A stretch of 64,000 bases of DNA from Pelagibacterium xiamenense (GTDB lineage: Bacteria; Pseudomonadota; Alphaproteobacteria; Rhizobiales; Devosiaceae). Of this stretch, positions 47,655 through 57,028 are shown piece by piece. A program made the translations under genes and the position numbers. Below the pieces are notes generated by a model, which saw only the letters and a list, made by a program, of their open reading frames with translations, had not been told where the DNA came from and ran no database searches. Location of the stretch: assembly GCF_021166475.1 (NCBI RefSeq), contig NZ_JAJOYS010000001.1:434001-498000 (forward strand), in the 5' to 3' direction. Numbering within the stretch: the first letter of the stretch is position 1; every line of letters starts with the position of its first letter.

Positions 47655-47700
47655 CCCGCGTTCCGATCCGCGCCCAGTCTGAAGCTGAGGCCGAAATCAA

Positions 47701-47747
47701 AGCCTTGTGCCGCTCCCCGTCGTTTGGGGGTGGCGCAGGGCTTTTTC
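47701..47747 (+). terminator. Terminator/attenuator between rplT and pheS
   Basis: Long imperfect stem (AGCCTTGTGCC with GGCGCAGGGCT, plus CCCC/GGGG near the loop) from 47701 to 47741, followed by TTTTT. It terminates rpmI-rplT and may act as attenuator for pheS, whose ATG is 50 bases further. Confidence 0.8.
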
Positions 47748-47796
47748 GTTTGCTACCGCTTCACCCGCATTTCAAAGACCTTTTGCTGGAACGAAA

Positions 47797-48921
47797 ATGT
47801 CCGAACCTCTCGCCGACCTCTCGGCGCGCCTCTCCGCCGCGATTGATGCCGCAGACACCGAAGCCGCGCTGGACGCCGTGCGCGTCGAAGCGCTGGGCAA
47901 GAAGGGGGCCGTCTCGGCGCTTCTGGCTGGCCTCGGCAAGATGACGCCCGAAGAGCGCAAGGAGCAGGGCCCTGCGATTAACGGTCTTAAAAACGAGATC
48001 ATGGGCAGGATCGATGCCCGCCGCGAGCAGCTCAGGGCCGAGGCCCTCGCCAGGCGCCTCGCGAGCGAGACGGTTGATGTTACGCTCCCCCTGCGGCCCG
48101 CTCCTGCTGCCTCCGGCCGCGTTCATCCGGTCTCCCAGGTCATCGACGAGATCACCGCCATTTTCTCGGACATGGGCTTTTCGATCGCCGAAGGCCCGGA
48201 TATCGAAACGGACTACTATAACTTCACCGCGCTCAACTTCCCCGAAGGCCATCCGGCGCGGGAGATGCATGACACTTTCTTCTTCCAGCCCGGACCCGAC
48301 GGCAGCCGCAAGCTCCTGCGTACGCACACCTCGCCCGTGCAGGTGCGCGTCATGCAGCAGACCAATCAAAAGCCCGCCGCCGGCTACATGACCCCGCCGC
48401 AGGATCCCCCCATCCGCGTCGTCATTCCCGGCCGGACCTACCGCAACGACAGTGACCAGACCCACACCCCGATGTTCCATCAGGTTGAGGGACTGGTGAT
48501 CGACAAGTCGTCCCATATCGGCCAGCTCCGCTGGGTACTCGAAGAATTCCTGAAGGCCTTCTTTGAGGTCGAAAGTGTCGCCACCCGCTTCCGCCCAAGT
48601 TTCTTTCCCTTCACCGAACCTTCGATGGAAGTCGACGTCCAGTGCGACCGCTCGGGCAATGACGTCAAGATCGGCCAGGGCAGCGACTGGATGGAAATTC
48701 TGGGTTGCGGCATGGTGCATCCCAACGTGATTTCGAACGCCGGGCTAGACCCGGACGTCTATCAGGGCTTCGCCTGGGGCATCGGCATCGACAGGCTCGC
48801 CATGCTCAAATACGGCATGCCGGACCTGCGTGCGTTCTTCGACGCCGACCAACGCTGGCTGGACCATTACGGGTTCAGGCCGCTTGATTTGCCGACTTTG
48901 TTTGGGGGGCTTTCGAGCTAG
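47797..48921 (+). CDS. pheS: Phenylalanyl-tRNA synthetase alpha subunit
   Basis: 374-aa catalytic subunit of class II PheRS. N-terminal coiled coil (about 1-90), then class II motifs in [20 protein letters not shown] and the C-terminal [19 protein letters not shown] with [21 protein letters not shown] at 47797 gives the usual N-terminus; the open frame upstream runs through the terminator. Separated from pheT by a DUF421 gene. Confidence 0.97.
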   Translation: MSEPLADLSARLSAAIDAADTEAALDAVRVEALGKKGAVSALLAGLGKMTPEERKEQGPAINGLKNEIMGRIDARREQLRAEALARRLASETVDVTLPLRPAPAASGRVHPVSQVIDEITAIFSDMGFSIAEGPDIETDYYNFTALNFPEGHPAREMHDTFFFQPGPDGSRKLLRTHTSPVQVRVMQQTNQKPAAGYMTPPQDPPIRVVIPGRTYRNDSDQTHTPMFHQVEGLVIDKSSHIGQLRWVLEEFLKAFFEVESVATRFRPSFFPFTEPSMEVDVQCDRSGNDVKIGQGSDWMEILGCGMVHPNVISNAGLDPDVYQGFAWGIGIDRLAMLKYGMPDLRAFFDADQRWLDHYGFRPLDLPTLFGGLSS

Positions 48922-48926
48922 TCAGT

Positions 48927-49457
48927 ATGTGGTTCGACGATTGGGCATCGCTGGAGCAGATCGTCATCAAGGCCGTGGTCGGCTTTGCCTCGCTCGTTGC
49001 GCTGCTCCGTATTGCGGGTAAGCGTAGCATCGCCAAGCTCAACGCTTTCGATCTCGTGCTGGTCTTTACGGTCGGCTCGATCCTGGCGACTACGATCCTC
49101 AATACCCAAACCACGATTTCCGAGGGGCTGCTTGCGCTTGGGATGCTGGTGGGCCTGCAATGGCTTACGGCATGGCTGGCGACCCGCTCGGCGGCCTTTC
49201 GGGGGCTAATAAAGTCTGAGCCGACGCTACTGGTTTACGAAGGGAAGCTCTTGCGCGCCAACATGCGGCGCGAACGGGTAGCCGATATCGAGGTGCAGGC
49301 CGCCCTTCGCCAGCAGGGGGTGCACGACATCTCGCAGGTCAAGGCTGTGGTTCTCGAGACCGAAGGCGACATTACGGTCCTCAAAGCGAGCGGCGGCGAT
49401 GACATTCCCGAGACCCTCCGCAAATCCGGCATCTCCGTTCCCGGGGACCACGATTGA
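48927..49457 (+). CDS. DUF421 (YetF-like) membrane protein
   Basis: 176-aa protein. Two to three hydrophobic helices in the first ~85 residues (KAVVGFASLVALLRIAGKRSIAKLNAFDLVLVF..., GSILATTIL), then a cytosolic domain with LVYEGKLLRANMRRERV and LRQQGVHDISQVKAVVLETEG. Family function unknown. Inserted between pheS and pheT on the same strand, six bases after pheS. Confidence 0.88.
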   Translation: MWFDDWASLEQIVIKAVVGFASLVALLRIAGKRSIAKLNAFDLVLVFTVGSILATTILNTQTTISEGLLALGMLVGLQWLTAWLATRSAAFRGLIKSEPTLLVYEGKLLRANMRRERVADIEVQAALRQQGVHDISQVKAVVLETEGDITVLKASGGDDIPETLRKSGISVPGDHD

Positions 49458-49525
49458 CCGGCCAGAAATATATCACCGTACCGCGCGGCTGCGTCCGCTT
49501 GAACACTGCAACAGGCTCATGATTC

Positions 49526-51946
49526 ATGAAATTCACCATTGAATGGCTCAAGGACTATCTCGATACCGATGCTACGGCGGACGAGATCGTCAAGACGCTC
49601 ACCATGATCGGCCTTGAGGTCGAGGACGTTATCGATACGGGCGCGCGGCTGCGGGACTTCGTCACGGCTCAAGTCGTTAGCGCCGAAAAGCACCCCAACG
49701 CCGACAAGTTGAGGGTCTGCAAGGTCGACGCGGGCACGGGCGAACTGATCGACGTCGTCTGCGGTGCCCCCAATGCGCGCACGGGAATGAAAGCCGTCTT
49801 CGCACCGGTCGGCACCTATATTCCCGGCTCGGACTTCACTCTTACCAAGGGCAATATCCGCGGTCAGGCGTCCAACGGCATGCTGTGCTCGGGCCGTGAG
49901 CTCGAGATTTCCGACGACCATGACGGCATCATAGAACTGCCCGAAGATGCGCCGGTCGGCGTGCCCTATCCCGACTATGCGGGGCTCAACGATGTGGTGA
50001 TCGACGTTGCGATTACGCCCAACCGGGGCGATTGCACCGGGATTTACGGCATCGCCCGCGACCTCGCCGCCGCTGGTCTGGGCCGTCTGCACGATGCTGC
50101 GATCCAGCCGGTGCCGTCCACGTGCCCGAGCCCCATAGCGCCGCTCGAACATCGCTTCGCTGAAGGTGAACCCAGGACCATCCGCAAGTTCGCCGGGCGC
50201 CTCATCAAAAACGTCAGGAATGGCCCCTCGCCGCAATGGCTCCAGGACCGGCTGCGCGCGGTAGGGCTGCGGCCGATCAATGCGCTTGCCGACATTACCA
50301 ACTTCATCTCGCAGGGCCGTGGACGTCCGCTGCACGCTTACGACGCTGACAAAATCGTGGGCACCCCGCACCTGCGCAACGCGCGGCCCGGCGAAACCCT
50401 GGACGGGCTCGATGGCAAGACGTACACGCTCGATGAAACCATGTGCGTCATCGCCGATGACCAGGGTCCGCTCTGCCTGGGTGGCATCCTCGGCGGCGAG
50501 CGCAGCTCGTGCACCGAGGAGACCGTCAACATCTTCATGGAATGCGCCGCCTGGGACCCCGACCTGATCGCCCAGACCGGGCGCAAGACGGGTATCGTAT
50601 CGGACGCCCGCTACCGCCTCGAGCGCTCGGTCGATCCGGCGCTCACCGAGCCGGGCCTCGAGCTCGCCACGCGCATGGTGCTCGACATCTGTGGCGGGGA
50701 AGCTTGCGAGCCCGTCATTTCGGGCGAAGAAGAGATCCCCGAGACCGTCATCACCTTCCCGATTGCCGAAGTTCAGCGTCTGACCGGCCTAAAGGTCGGC
50801 TTGCCGGAAGTGAAAGCCATTCTCACGGGATTGGGCTTCTGGGTGTCCGGAATGGGCGAAACGGTCAAGGTCGCTGTCCCCTCATGGCGTCCCGACGTTA
50901 CGATGAAGGCCGACCTCGTCGAAGAGGTGATGCGCATCTATGGCGTTGACAGCGTGCCCGTCGAGCCGCTCCCGCGCGCGGACCACGTGGCCCAGACCAT
51001 GCTGACCCCGATCCAGAACCGCCGCCGCATCGTCCGGCGGGCGCTCGCGGTGCGCGGCATGGACGAGGCGATGACGTGGTCGTTCATCTCCGAAGATCTT
51101 GCCACCCGCTTTGGCGGCGGCCAGCCCGAGCTCCGGCTCGCCAACGCCATTGCCTCGGACATGACCGACATGCGCCCTTCGCTGCTGCCGGGGCTGCTGA
51201 CCGCCGCGGCGCGCAACGCCAATCGCGGCCATGCCGATGTGGCGCTCTTTGAGGTCGGCCAGATATTCCTTTCCGACACCCCCGAAGGCCAGCACACGCA
51301 CGCCACGGGCATCCGTACCGGCACCGCCCGGCTCACAGGCGCGGGCCGTCACTGGCAGGGCAAGGCCGAACCCGTTGGCGTCTATGACTCCAAGGCCGAC
51401 CTCGCCGCCGCGCTCGATGCGCTCGGAGTCGATATCGAAAAGGCGCAAGTCGTTGCCGAACCTGCCACCTGGAGCCATCCCGGCCGCGGCGGCCGCGTGC
51501 AGCTCGGGCCCAAACTGATCCTCGGATGGTTCGGCGAACTGCATCCCGCGCTCGCCGCAGATCTCGATCTCGACGGCCCTGTCGCCGCGTTCGAAATCGA
51601 CCTTGATGCCATCCCCCTCCCGCGCAGGAAAGCGACGTCCAAACCCGCGCTCGACGCCTCGGCACTCCTGCCTTTGAGCCGCGACTTCGCCTTCGTGGTG
51701 GACCGGTCGGTCGAAGCCGCCACGCTCCTGCGCGCGGCAAAAGGCGCGGAAAAGACGCTCGTCACCGACGTCACGGTCTTCGACGTATTCGAGGGTAATC
51801 ATGTGGGCGAGGGCAAGAAGTCGATCGCCATCGAGGTCACCCTCCAGCCGCGCGAAAAGACGTTGACTGACGAGGAGATCGAAGCGGTCGGCGGCAAGAT
51901 CGTGGCGGCTGTCGAAAAGGCGACCGGAGGCGCTTTGCGTGCCTAG
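49526..51946 (+). CDS. pheT: Phenylalanyl-tRNA synthetase beta subunit
   Basis: 806-aa subunit. N-terminal EMAP-like tRNA-binding domain (about 40-150, KHPNADKLRVCKVDAG), B3/4 domain with DITNFISQGRGRPLHAYDADKI, B5 (about 400-475), the catalytic-like core and a C-terminal ferredoxin-fold anticodon-binding domain ending GKIVAAVEKATGGALRA. The last eight bases overlap the glycosyltransferase start. Confidence 0.97.
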   Translation: MKFTIEWLKDYLDTDATADEIVKTLTMIGLEVEDVIDTGARLRDFVTAQVVSAEKHPNADKLRVCKVDAGTGELIDVVCGAPNARTGMKAVFAPVGTYIPGSDFTLTKGNIRGQASNGMLCSGRELEISDDHDGIIELPEDAPVGVPYPDYAGLNDVVIDVAITPNRGDCTGIYGIARDLAAAGLGRLHDAAIQPVPSTCPSPIAPLEHRFAEGEPRTIRKFAGRLIKNVRNGPSPQWLQDRLRAVGLRPINALADITNFISQGRGRPLHAYDADKIVGTPHLRNARPGETLDGLDGKTYTLDETMCVIADDQGPLCLGGILGGERSSCTEETVNIFMECAAWDPDLIAQTGRKTGIVSDARYRLERSVDPALTEPGLELATRMVLDICGGEACEPVISGEEEIPETVITFPIAEVQRLTGLKVGLPEVKAILTGLGFWVSGMGETVKVAVPSWRPDVTMKADLVEEVMRIYGVDSVPVEPLPRADHVAQTMLTPIQNRRRIVRRALAVRGMDEAMTWSFISEDLATRFGGGQPELRLANAIASDMTDMRPSLLPGLLTAAARNANRGHADVALFEVGQIFLSDTPEGQHTHATGIRTGTARLTGAGRHWQGKAEPVGVYDSKADLAAALDALGVDIEKAQVVAEPATWSHPGRGGRVQLGPKLILGWFGELHPALAADLDLDGPVAAFEIDLDAIPLPRRKATSKPALDASALLPLSRDFAFVVDRSVEAATLLRAAKGAEKTLVTDVTVFDVFEGNHVGEGKKSIAIEVTLQPREKTLTDEEIEAVGGKIVAAVEKATGGALRA

Positions 51947-53105
51947 CGCGCAGATCATCGAACTCGAAAGCAGCGCCGCCTTCCTCCCCGGGGAGGGCGC
52001 GCTCCGTCGCCGTCCCCGTGCGCCGGGCCGCAAGCGCCCCGAGGCCTTCTGGGCCGCCTTCGAGGACCGCGCGCTCGTCTATGACTGCTTCCGGTCGGCG
52101 GACGGGAGCGAAATCGTCCTTGCCTGCCCGCCACCTTGCACGCTCTTGCCCCAATGGGAGGCCGCCCGCTTTACCGCCCGGCCGTCGGGCAAACCGCTCA
52201 CCCCGCGCCTTCACATTTCGCGCTCGACGATGACCGCCACGCTGACCGGTGCCCCCGAGGGTACGACCGGCGTCACGCTCACATTCGAAGGGCAGAACTT
52301 CGATCTCCCCGTCCGGCCCAACCTCGCCGAGGCCTTCGCCGGCCGGCGCGTCATGTTCACAATGAACAAGGACAACGATCTCGCGTGGATCGCCCTTTGG
52401 GCCGACTGGCATGCCAAGCTTCACGGCGTCGATGCCATCGTCGTCTTCGACAATGCCTCCACGCGGTATGCGCCGAGCGATATAGAAACGACACTCGCCG
52501 CCATCCCGGGAATGAAGACCGTCGCGGTCCCATCCTGGCCATACCGCTACGGTCCCGTCGACCCCGCGGTGCTGTTCCACCCCTACTGGGCCAACTTCCT
52601 CCAGGTCGCGAGCTTCCGCACCACGGTCTCCCGCCTCGCCCCGAAGGCCCAGGGCATCCTCAACTGCGACATCGACGAACTCGTGGGTGGCCCGGACGCC
52701 TTCGCAGCGCTGGCAGGCAGTCCCGACGGCCTCGTCATGCTCAAGGGCACCTGGGTTGAAACGGCCATCGCGCCCGAAGATGCGCGCCACGCATACCATT
52801 TGCGCTACCGCTACCGGCACAAGAACCGGCTCAAGTCCATATGCGCCAACAAATGGCTCATCGATCCCCAGCGCCCATGGGCGCAGGATCCCGCCTTCAC
52901 CCCAATGATGCACCGCATCTACGGACTGTCCAAATCCACCAGTCGCCGCGCCCCGGCCTTGCCCTTCTTCCACTTCCAGGCGATCAATACCAATTGGAAG
53001 GAGGAGCGGAACATGACGCAAGCTCACGATGCCGGGGGCCACACGCGGCTGCGAAACCTTGACGAACAGGTCGAGCGATACCTGGCCGGGAGCGAGTCAA
53101 TCTAG
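51939..53105 (+). CDS. GT2-like glycosyltransferase, coupled to pheT
   Basis: 388-aa protein with a GT-A fold pattern of the Glyco_tranf_2_4/GT92-like group: FTMNKDNDLAWIALWADWH, GVDAIVVFDNAST and the acidic metal motif ILNCDIDEL. The first ~130 residues are a separate domain of unknown role. GTG start at 51939 with GGAGG eight bases upstream, inside the end of pheT. First of five surface-glycan genes. Donor and acceptor unknown. Confidence 0.8.
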   Translation: MPSAQIIELESSAAFLPGEGALRRRPRAPGRKRPEAFWAAFEDRALVYDCFRSADGSEIVLACPPPCTLLPQWEAARFTARPSGKPLTPRLHISRSTMTATLTGAPEGTTGVTLTFEGQNFDLPVRPNLAEAFAGRRVMFTMNKDNDLAWIALWADWHAKLHGVDAIVVFDNASTRYAPSDIETTLAAIPGMKTVAVPSWPYRYGPVDPAVLFHPYWANFLQVASFRTTVSRLAPKAQGILNCDIDELVGGPDAFAALAGSPDGLVMLKGTWVETAIAPEDARHAYHLRYRYRHKNRLKSICANKWLIDPQRPWAQDPAFTPMMHRIYGLSKSTSRRAPALPFFHFQAINTNWKEERNMTQAHDAGGHTRLRNLDEQVERYLAGSESI

Positions 53106-54344
53106 ATGGAGCCGCGCCTTGCATTCATAGACCGGGCGATCGCTCCGTTCGTTCTTGTCTCGCTGTTTGTGCTTGCCAACGCCATCGGCAACGCCTCGCC
53201 CTATCTCTACCTGATTGCCCTGGTGCTGGTTTGGCCCTTCCTTCTGCGCACACAAAATGGCCGCGATGCCCTGCGCCACCCGGTGGGCCTTGGCTACCTT
53301 GTCGCGTTCGCGTGCCTGGCCATCGGCTTTATCGGTTCCGCCGAAACCTGGAGCGATCTCAGCAATCTGGGCAATTTCCTGCCCCTTTTGCTGTTTTTCC
53401 CGGCCTTTGCGCTCTTTGACCGTAGCGCCGGCCAAAATCGCACCCAGATCGTCGCCGGGTTTGCGCTAGCCGGCGCTGCGGTAGCGCTCGCGAGCGCGGT
53501 TCATGACGTCTGGTGGCTCGGGTTGAGCCGCGCCGAGGGCTTCGTCAATCTTACCAACCCGTTCGCCATGGCCTCGATCATGCTGGGCTTTCTTCCCCTC
53601 ATGGGCCTGCTCTCGGGCAAGGGGCACTGGCGCTTCGTTTTCCTGCTTGGCCCTCTCATGGGCACAGGGGCGGGCGTGCTTGCAGGAACGCGCTCCGCAC
53701 CCATCGTGGCGGTCGGCCTCGCCACCATTTTCGCAATGTTCGTTGCTGTACGGCTCCCGGTAAAATGGCGATTGATCTGGGGCGGGATCGTTGCGCTTCT
53801 GGCCTTGGCGCTGGTGTTCGCCTTTATCGCGTTCGACGATCAGATGCGTGCGCTGCGCGGGTTCAACACTATCTATGCCTTCCTCACCGAAGGAACCGCA
53901 CCTGACAATTCGACGGCAATCCGGATTCAGCTTTATATCGGCGGCATACACGCCTTTCTCGATTCCCCCATATTCGGCTTCGGGTGGTACGATCACGTCG
54001 AAGCTGCCCGCCAGTATATGACCCCCGAGATCGCCGAGAAGGTGGAACGCTGGTCGCATTTCCATAACGACTATCTCAATTTTGCCGCCCTCGCCGGCGT
54101 CTTCGGCATCGCCTTTTACGCCCTCTATCTCCTGCTGCCGGTGATCGGTGCGCTCAAGAGTGTGGCCGACAGCCAATACGCCGCCCGCCTCTATGGCGCG
54201 CTGGCGATCACCGGCAGTTATGCGCTGCACGGGCTGTTCAACACCGCCTTCGGTGCCGAACTGCTGCTCTGCTTCAGCCCGGTCGCCACCGCCGTCCTTT
54301 TGGGCTATTGCAAAGACGCGCCAGTGCGCCGCCAAGCCCTCTGA
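53106..54344 (+). CDS. O-antigen ligase family (WaaL-like) membrane protein
   Basis: 412-aa protein with about ten hydrophobic helices. The O-antigen ligase/polymerase periplasmic motif appears as SHFHNDYLNFAALAGVFGIAFY, and GFGWYDHVEAARQY precedes it. It starts right at the previous stop. Likely joins a glycan to lipid A-core or polymerises repeat units. Ligase versus polymerase cannot be separated here. Confidence 0.82.
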   Translation: MEPRLAFIDRAIAPFVLVSLFVLANAIGNASPYLYLIALVLVWPFLLRTQNGRDALRHPVGLGYLVAFACLAIGFIGSAETWSDLSNLGNFLPLLLFFPAFALFDRSAGQNRTQIVAGFALAGAAVALASAVHDVWWLGLSRAEGFVNLTNPFAMASIMLGFLPLMGLLSGKGHWRFVFLLGPLMGTGAGVLAGTRSAPIVAVGLATIFAMFVAVRLPVKWRLIWGGIVALLALALVFAFIAFDDQMRALRGFNTIYAFLTEGTAPDNSTAIRIQLYIGGIHAFLDSPIFGFGWYDHVEAARQYMTPEIAEKVERWSHFHNDYLNFAALAGVFGIAFYALYLLLPVIGALKSVADSQYAARLYGALAITGSYALHGLFNTAFGAELLLCFSPVATAVLLGYCKDAPVRRQAL

Positions 54345-54374
54345 GCCTCGCCAGAAAAGAGGAAAAGACAGCCC

Positions 54375-55262
54375 ATGCATATTGTTTCTGGCGATGGCCC
54401 GATCCATATCGCGCTCACCTTCGACGACAGCTTCTGGGCTCCCGCCTACGCCACCATGCGTTCGATCTGCCTTGCGACGCACCGGCGCAAGGACCTTGTC
54501 TTCCATCTTTGCCATCGCCCGCTCAGCACCGGGCACCGTGCCGACCTCGAAAAGATCGCAACCGAATTCGGCGCGAGCCTGCATTTCCACGACCTCACCG
54601 CTTCCCGGCACTTTCTCGAGCTCGCCGGCCGGGTTCCGCACCACAAGCGCCTGACCGATATCGTCTACGCGCGCTTCGTCCTCGACCGCTTCCTGCCCGA
54701 GGACGTCACCCGTCTCATCTATCTCGATTGCGACATGATGGTGGTCGCTCCCATAGAAAAGCTGTGGGAAACCGATCTGGGCGACAAGCCCATCGGCGCC
54801 GTGCAGGACCCATGGGGCAAGCTTATCGGCGGGGGGCGTGACATCAATCAGCGCGACGGCATCCTCGACCCGGCCGATCCCTATTTCAACGCCGGCCTCC
54901 TGCTCATCGATATCGGTCGCTGGCGCGAACAGCAGGTCGCCGAAAAGCTGGAGGCTTACATCGTCGACGGCACGGTCGACCGCCTGAGCTACAGCCAGAA
55001 CGTGCTCAACCTGATTTTCGCAAACAACTGGCACCGGCTCCACGACCTCTGGAACGTGGTCGATCCCGTTCCCGCCCACGTGGCGCTCAATCCGTTCAAT
55101 GTACATTTTACCGGGACCGGTCGCCCCTGGCGGCTGCTCTCGCGCGTGGGCTATGCGCGGCTTTACCGTCACGTTATGACCAATGAACTTTTTTACCGCT
55201 ACTGGCGCTTCCGGATGAAAAAGCGCGCCGCGCAATACCTGCCCTTCCTCAAGGCCCGCTGA
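54375..55262 (+). CDS. Glycosyltransferase family 8 protein (copy 1)
   Basis: 295-aa retaining glycosyltransferase. IHIALTFDDSFWAPA at the N-terminus, the DxD metal motif LIYLDCDMMVVAP, PYFNAGLLLIDI and the C-terminal NVHFTGTGRPW match GT8 (LPS glucosyl/galactosyl transferases of the WaaIJ-like type). Next to a highly similar copy of identical length at 55297. Confidence 0.9.
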   Translation: MHIVSGDGPIHIALTFDDSFWAPAYATMRSICLATHRRKDLVFHLCHRPLSTGHRADLEKIATEFGASLHFHDLTASRHFLELAGRVPHHKRLTDIVYARFVLDRFLPEDVTRLIYLDCDMMVVAPIEKLWETDLGDKPIGAVQDPWGKLIGGGRDINQRDGILDPADPYFNAGLLLIDIGRWREQQVAEKLEAYIVDGTVDRLSYSQNVLNLIFANNWHRLHDLWNVVDPVPAHVALNPFNVHFTGTGRPWRLLSRVGYARLYRHVMTNELFYRYWRFRMKKRAAQYLPFLKAR

Positions 55263-55296
55263 TACAACTCCGCTAGGACAAAGGCCCGCTCAGCCC

Positions 55297-56184
55297 ATGC
55301 AAGAGACCCAGACCGGCGCTGCGATCCACATCGCGCTCACCTTTGACGACAGCTTCTGGGCGCCGGCCTTCGGACTCATGCGCTCGATCTGTCTGCATAC
55401 CCATCGCCGCACCGATCTGGTCTTCCACCTTTGCCACCGTCCCCTGACCGAGGAACACCGGGCGGATCTTCTGAAGATCGAAGATGAATTCGGTGCGACG
55501 CTCAAATTCTACGACCTGAGCGAGAACGCCGAATTCCTCGAACTCGTCGCCAATGCGCCCTACCACAAGCGCATGACCAACATCGTTTACGCGCGCCTGC
55601 TGCTCGACCGCTTTCTGCCAAAGGACGTCAAGCGGCTCATCTATCTCGATTGCGACATGATGGTGATGGCCCCGATCGAAAAACTCGCCGAACTCGATCT
55701 CGAAGGCAAATCCGTCGCCGCGGTCGAAGAACCCTCCGCGCTCAACATTTCCAATCGGCGCGACGCGAAGGAAAACCGCGACCTCATCGATCCCGCCGAC
55801 CCCTATTTCAACGCCGGCCTCGTCGTCATCGATATGGAAAAATGGCACGCCGCCCGCATCCCCGAGCGCCTCGCCGCCTATATCGCCGACGGCACCATGG
55901 ACCGGATCTACTACGACCAGGACCTGCTCAACATAGTCTTCTGCAACGATGCCTACCTCCTCGACCAGCGCTGGAACCTGATCGGGCCCCGTCCCGAACA
56001 CCAGGCGTTCAATCCATTCATTTTGCACTATACCGGCGAGCGCAAACCCTGGAATCTGGTCTCGGGCGTTGCCTTTGCGCGCACCTACCGCCACGTCATG
56101 ACCAACGAACTCTTTTACCGCTACTGGCGCTTCCGCATGAAAAAGCGTCTCGCCAAATACCTGCCGTTCATCAAAGTGCGCTGA
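55297..56184 (+). CDS. Glycosyltransferase family 8 protein (copy 2)
   Basis: 295-aa GT8 protein. Same layout as the preceding gene: FDDSFWAPAFGLMRSICL, LIYLDCDMMVMAPIEKL, DPADPYFNAGLVVID, FILHYTGERKPWNL, and an almost identical C-terminus RHVMTNELFYRYWRFRMKKR. Tandem duplication with divergence in the acceptor-site loop (SALNISNRRDAKENRD versus WGKLIGGGRDINQRD), so a different acceptor or donor is likely. Confidence 0.9.
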   Translation: MQETQTGAAIHIALTFDDSFWAPAFGLMRSICLHTHRRTDLVFHLCHRPLTEEHRADLLKIEDEFGATLKFYDLSENAEFLELVANAPYHKRMTNIVYARLLLDRFLPKDVKRLIYLDCDMMVMAPIEKLAELDLEGKSVAAVEEPSALNISNRRDAKENRDLIDPADPYFNAGLVVIDMEKWHAARIPERLAAYIADGTMDRIYYDQDLLNIVFCNDAYLLDQRWNLIGPRPEHQAFNPFILHYTGERKPWNLVSGVAFARTYRHVMTNELFYRYWRFRMKKRLAKYLPFIKVR

Positions 56185-56188
56185 CCTC

Positions 56189-56998
56189 GTGGCCGATCTC
56201 CCCACCATCGTTTCGTTCTGGCATGGTCCGATGGGCTACCTCGAAAGGCTGTGCCTCACGTCCTTTCTCGACCACGGCCACACGGTCGCGCTCTACGCCT
56301 ATGAGCGGCCCGAGAACCTCCCCGATGGCGTCGATTTCCGCGATGCCAACGAGATTGTCGCGCGTGACAGGATTTTCTTTTACAAAGGCGATCGCACCCC
56401 GGCGGTCTTTGCCGATCTCTTCCGCATCGAACTGATCGCGCAGGGCAGGGGCATATGGGTCGATTGCGACGTTTATTGCGTGCGCCCCTATCGCGATACC
56501 GGCGACTATCTCTTCGGCTTCGACAGCCACCCCAACTGGCGCAATGTCTGGACCGCACAGATCAACAACGCCGTCCTCGGCATGCCGTCGGATTCGGAAC
56601 TCGTGCGGCGGCTTCTCTCTATCTTCGAGCCCGGCGCAGTGCCGCCGGGGCTTCCCTTCTGGCGCCGGGCCGAGGTTGCCGTGCGCCGGGGTCTGGGCGA
56701 GGAACTGCCGGTTCACCACATGCAGTTCGGGGCCACCGGCCCGGCGCCGCTGGGCCATTTCGTGCGCGAACTGGGGCTGATCGACAAGGTGCGGCCCAAG
56801 GATGTGCTCTACCCGCTCGACTACGACGACGCGGCGAGCCTCCTTGTCTCGGGCAGCGATATCGAAGGCATCGTCACGCCCGCAACGCTCTCGGTCCATA
56901 TCTGGAACAGCGCCCTTACCAGCCGTCACGGCCGCGCGCCCATGCCGCCCGAGCCCGGCAGCTTCATCCACCGGGAACTCAGGCGCCTGGGACTATAA
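56189..56998 (+). CDS. DXD-motif glycosyltransferase (GT32-like)
   Basis: 269-aa protein. IVSFWHGPMGYLERLCLTSFLDHGHTV start, FADLFRIELIAQGRGIWVDCDVYCV with the DXD (DCD) site, and WTAQINNAVLGMPSDSEL fit the capsular-polysaccharide/GT32 group. GTG start at 56189, five bases after the GT8 stop. Last gene of the glycan block; a hairpin follows. Confidence 0.82.
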   Translation: MADLPTIVSFWHGPMGYLERLCLTSFLDHGHTVALYAYERPENLPDGVDFRDANEIVARDRIFFYKGDRTPAVFADLFRIELIAQGRGIWVDCDVYCVRPYRDTGDYLFGFDSHPNWRNVWTAQINNAVLGMPSDSELVRRLLSIFEPGAVPPGLPFWRRAEVAVRRGLGEELPVHHMQFGATGPAPLGHFVRELGLIDKVRPKDVLYPLDYDDAASLLVSGSDIEGIVTPATLSVHIWNSALTSRHGRAPMPPEPGSFIHRELRRLGL

Positions 56999-57000
56999 GA

Positions 57001-57021
57001 AGGGCCCCGTAACGGGGCCCT
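57001..57021. terminator. Hairpin between the glycan block and the aldo/keto reductase
   Basis: Perfect 9-bp stem AGGGCCCCG/CGGGGCCCT with a TAA loop. U-runs are poor on both strands, so it may be an inefficient bidirectional terminator for the convergent genes. Confidence 0.6.
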
Positions 57022-57028
57022 GCTGGCG

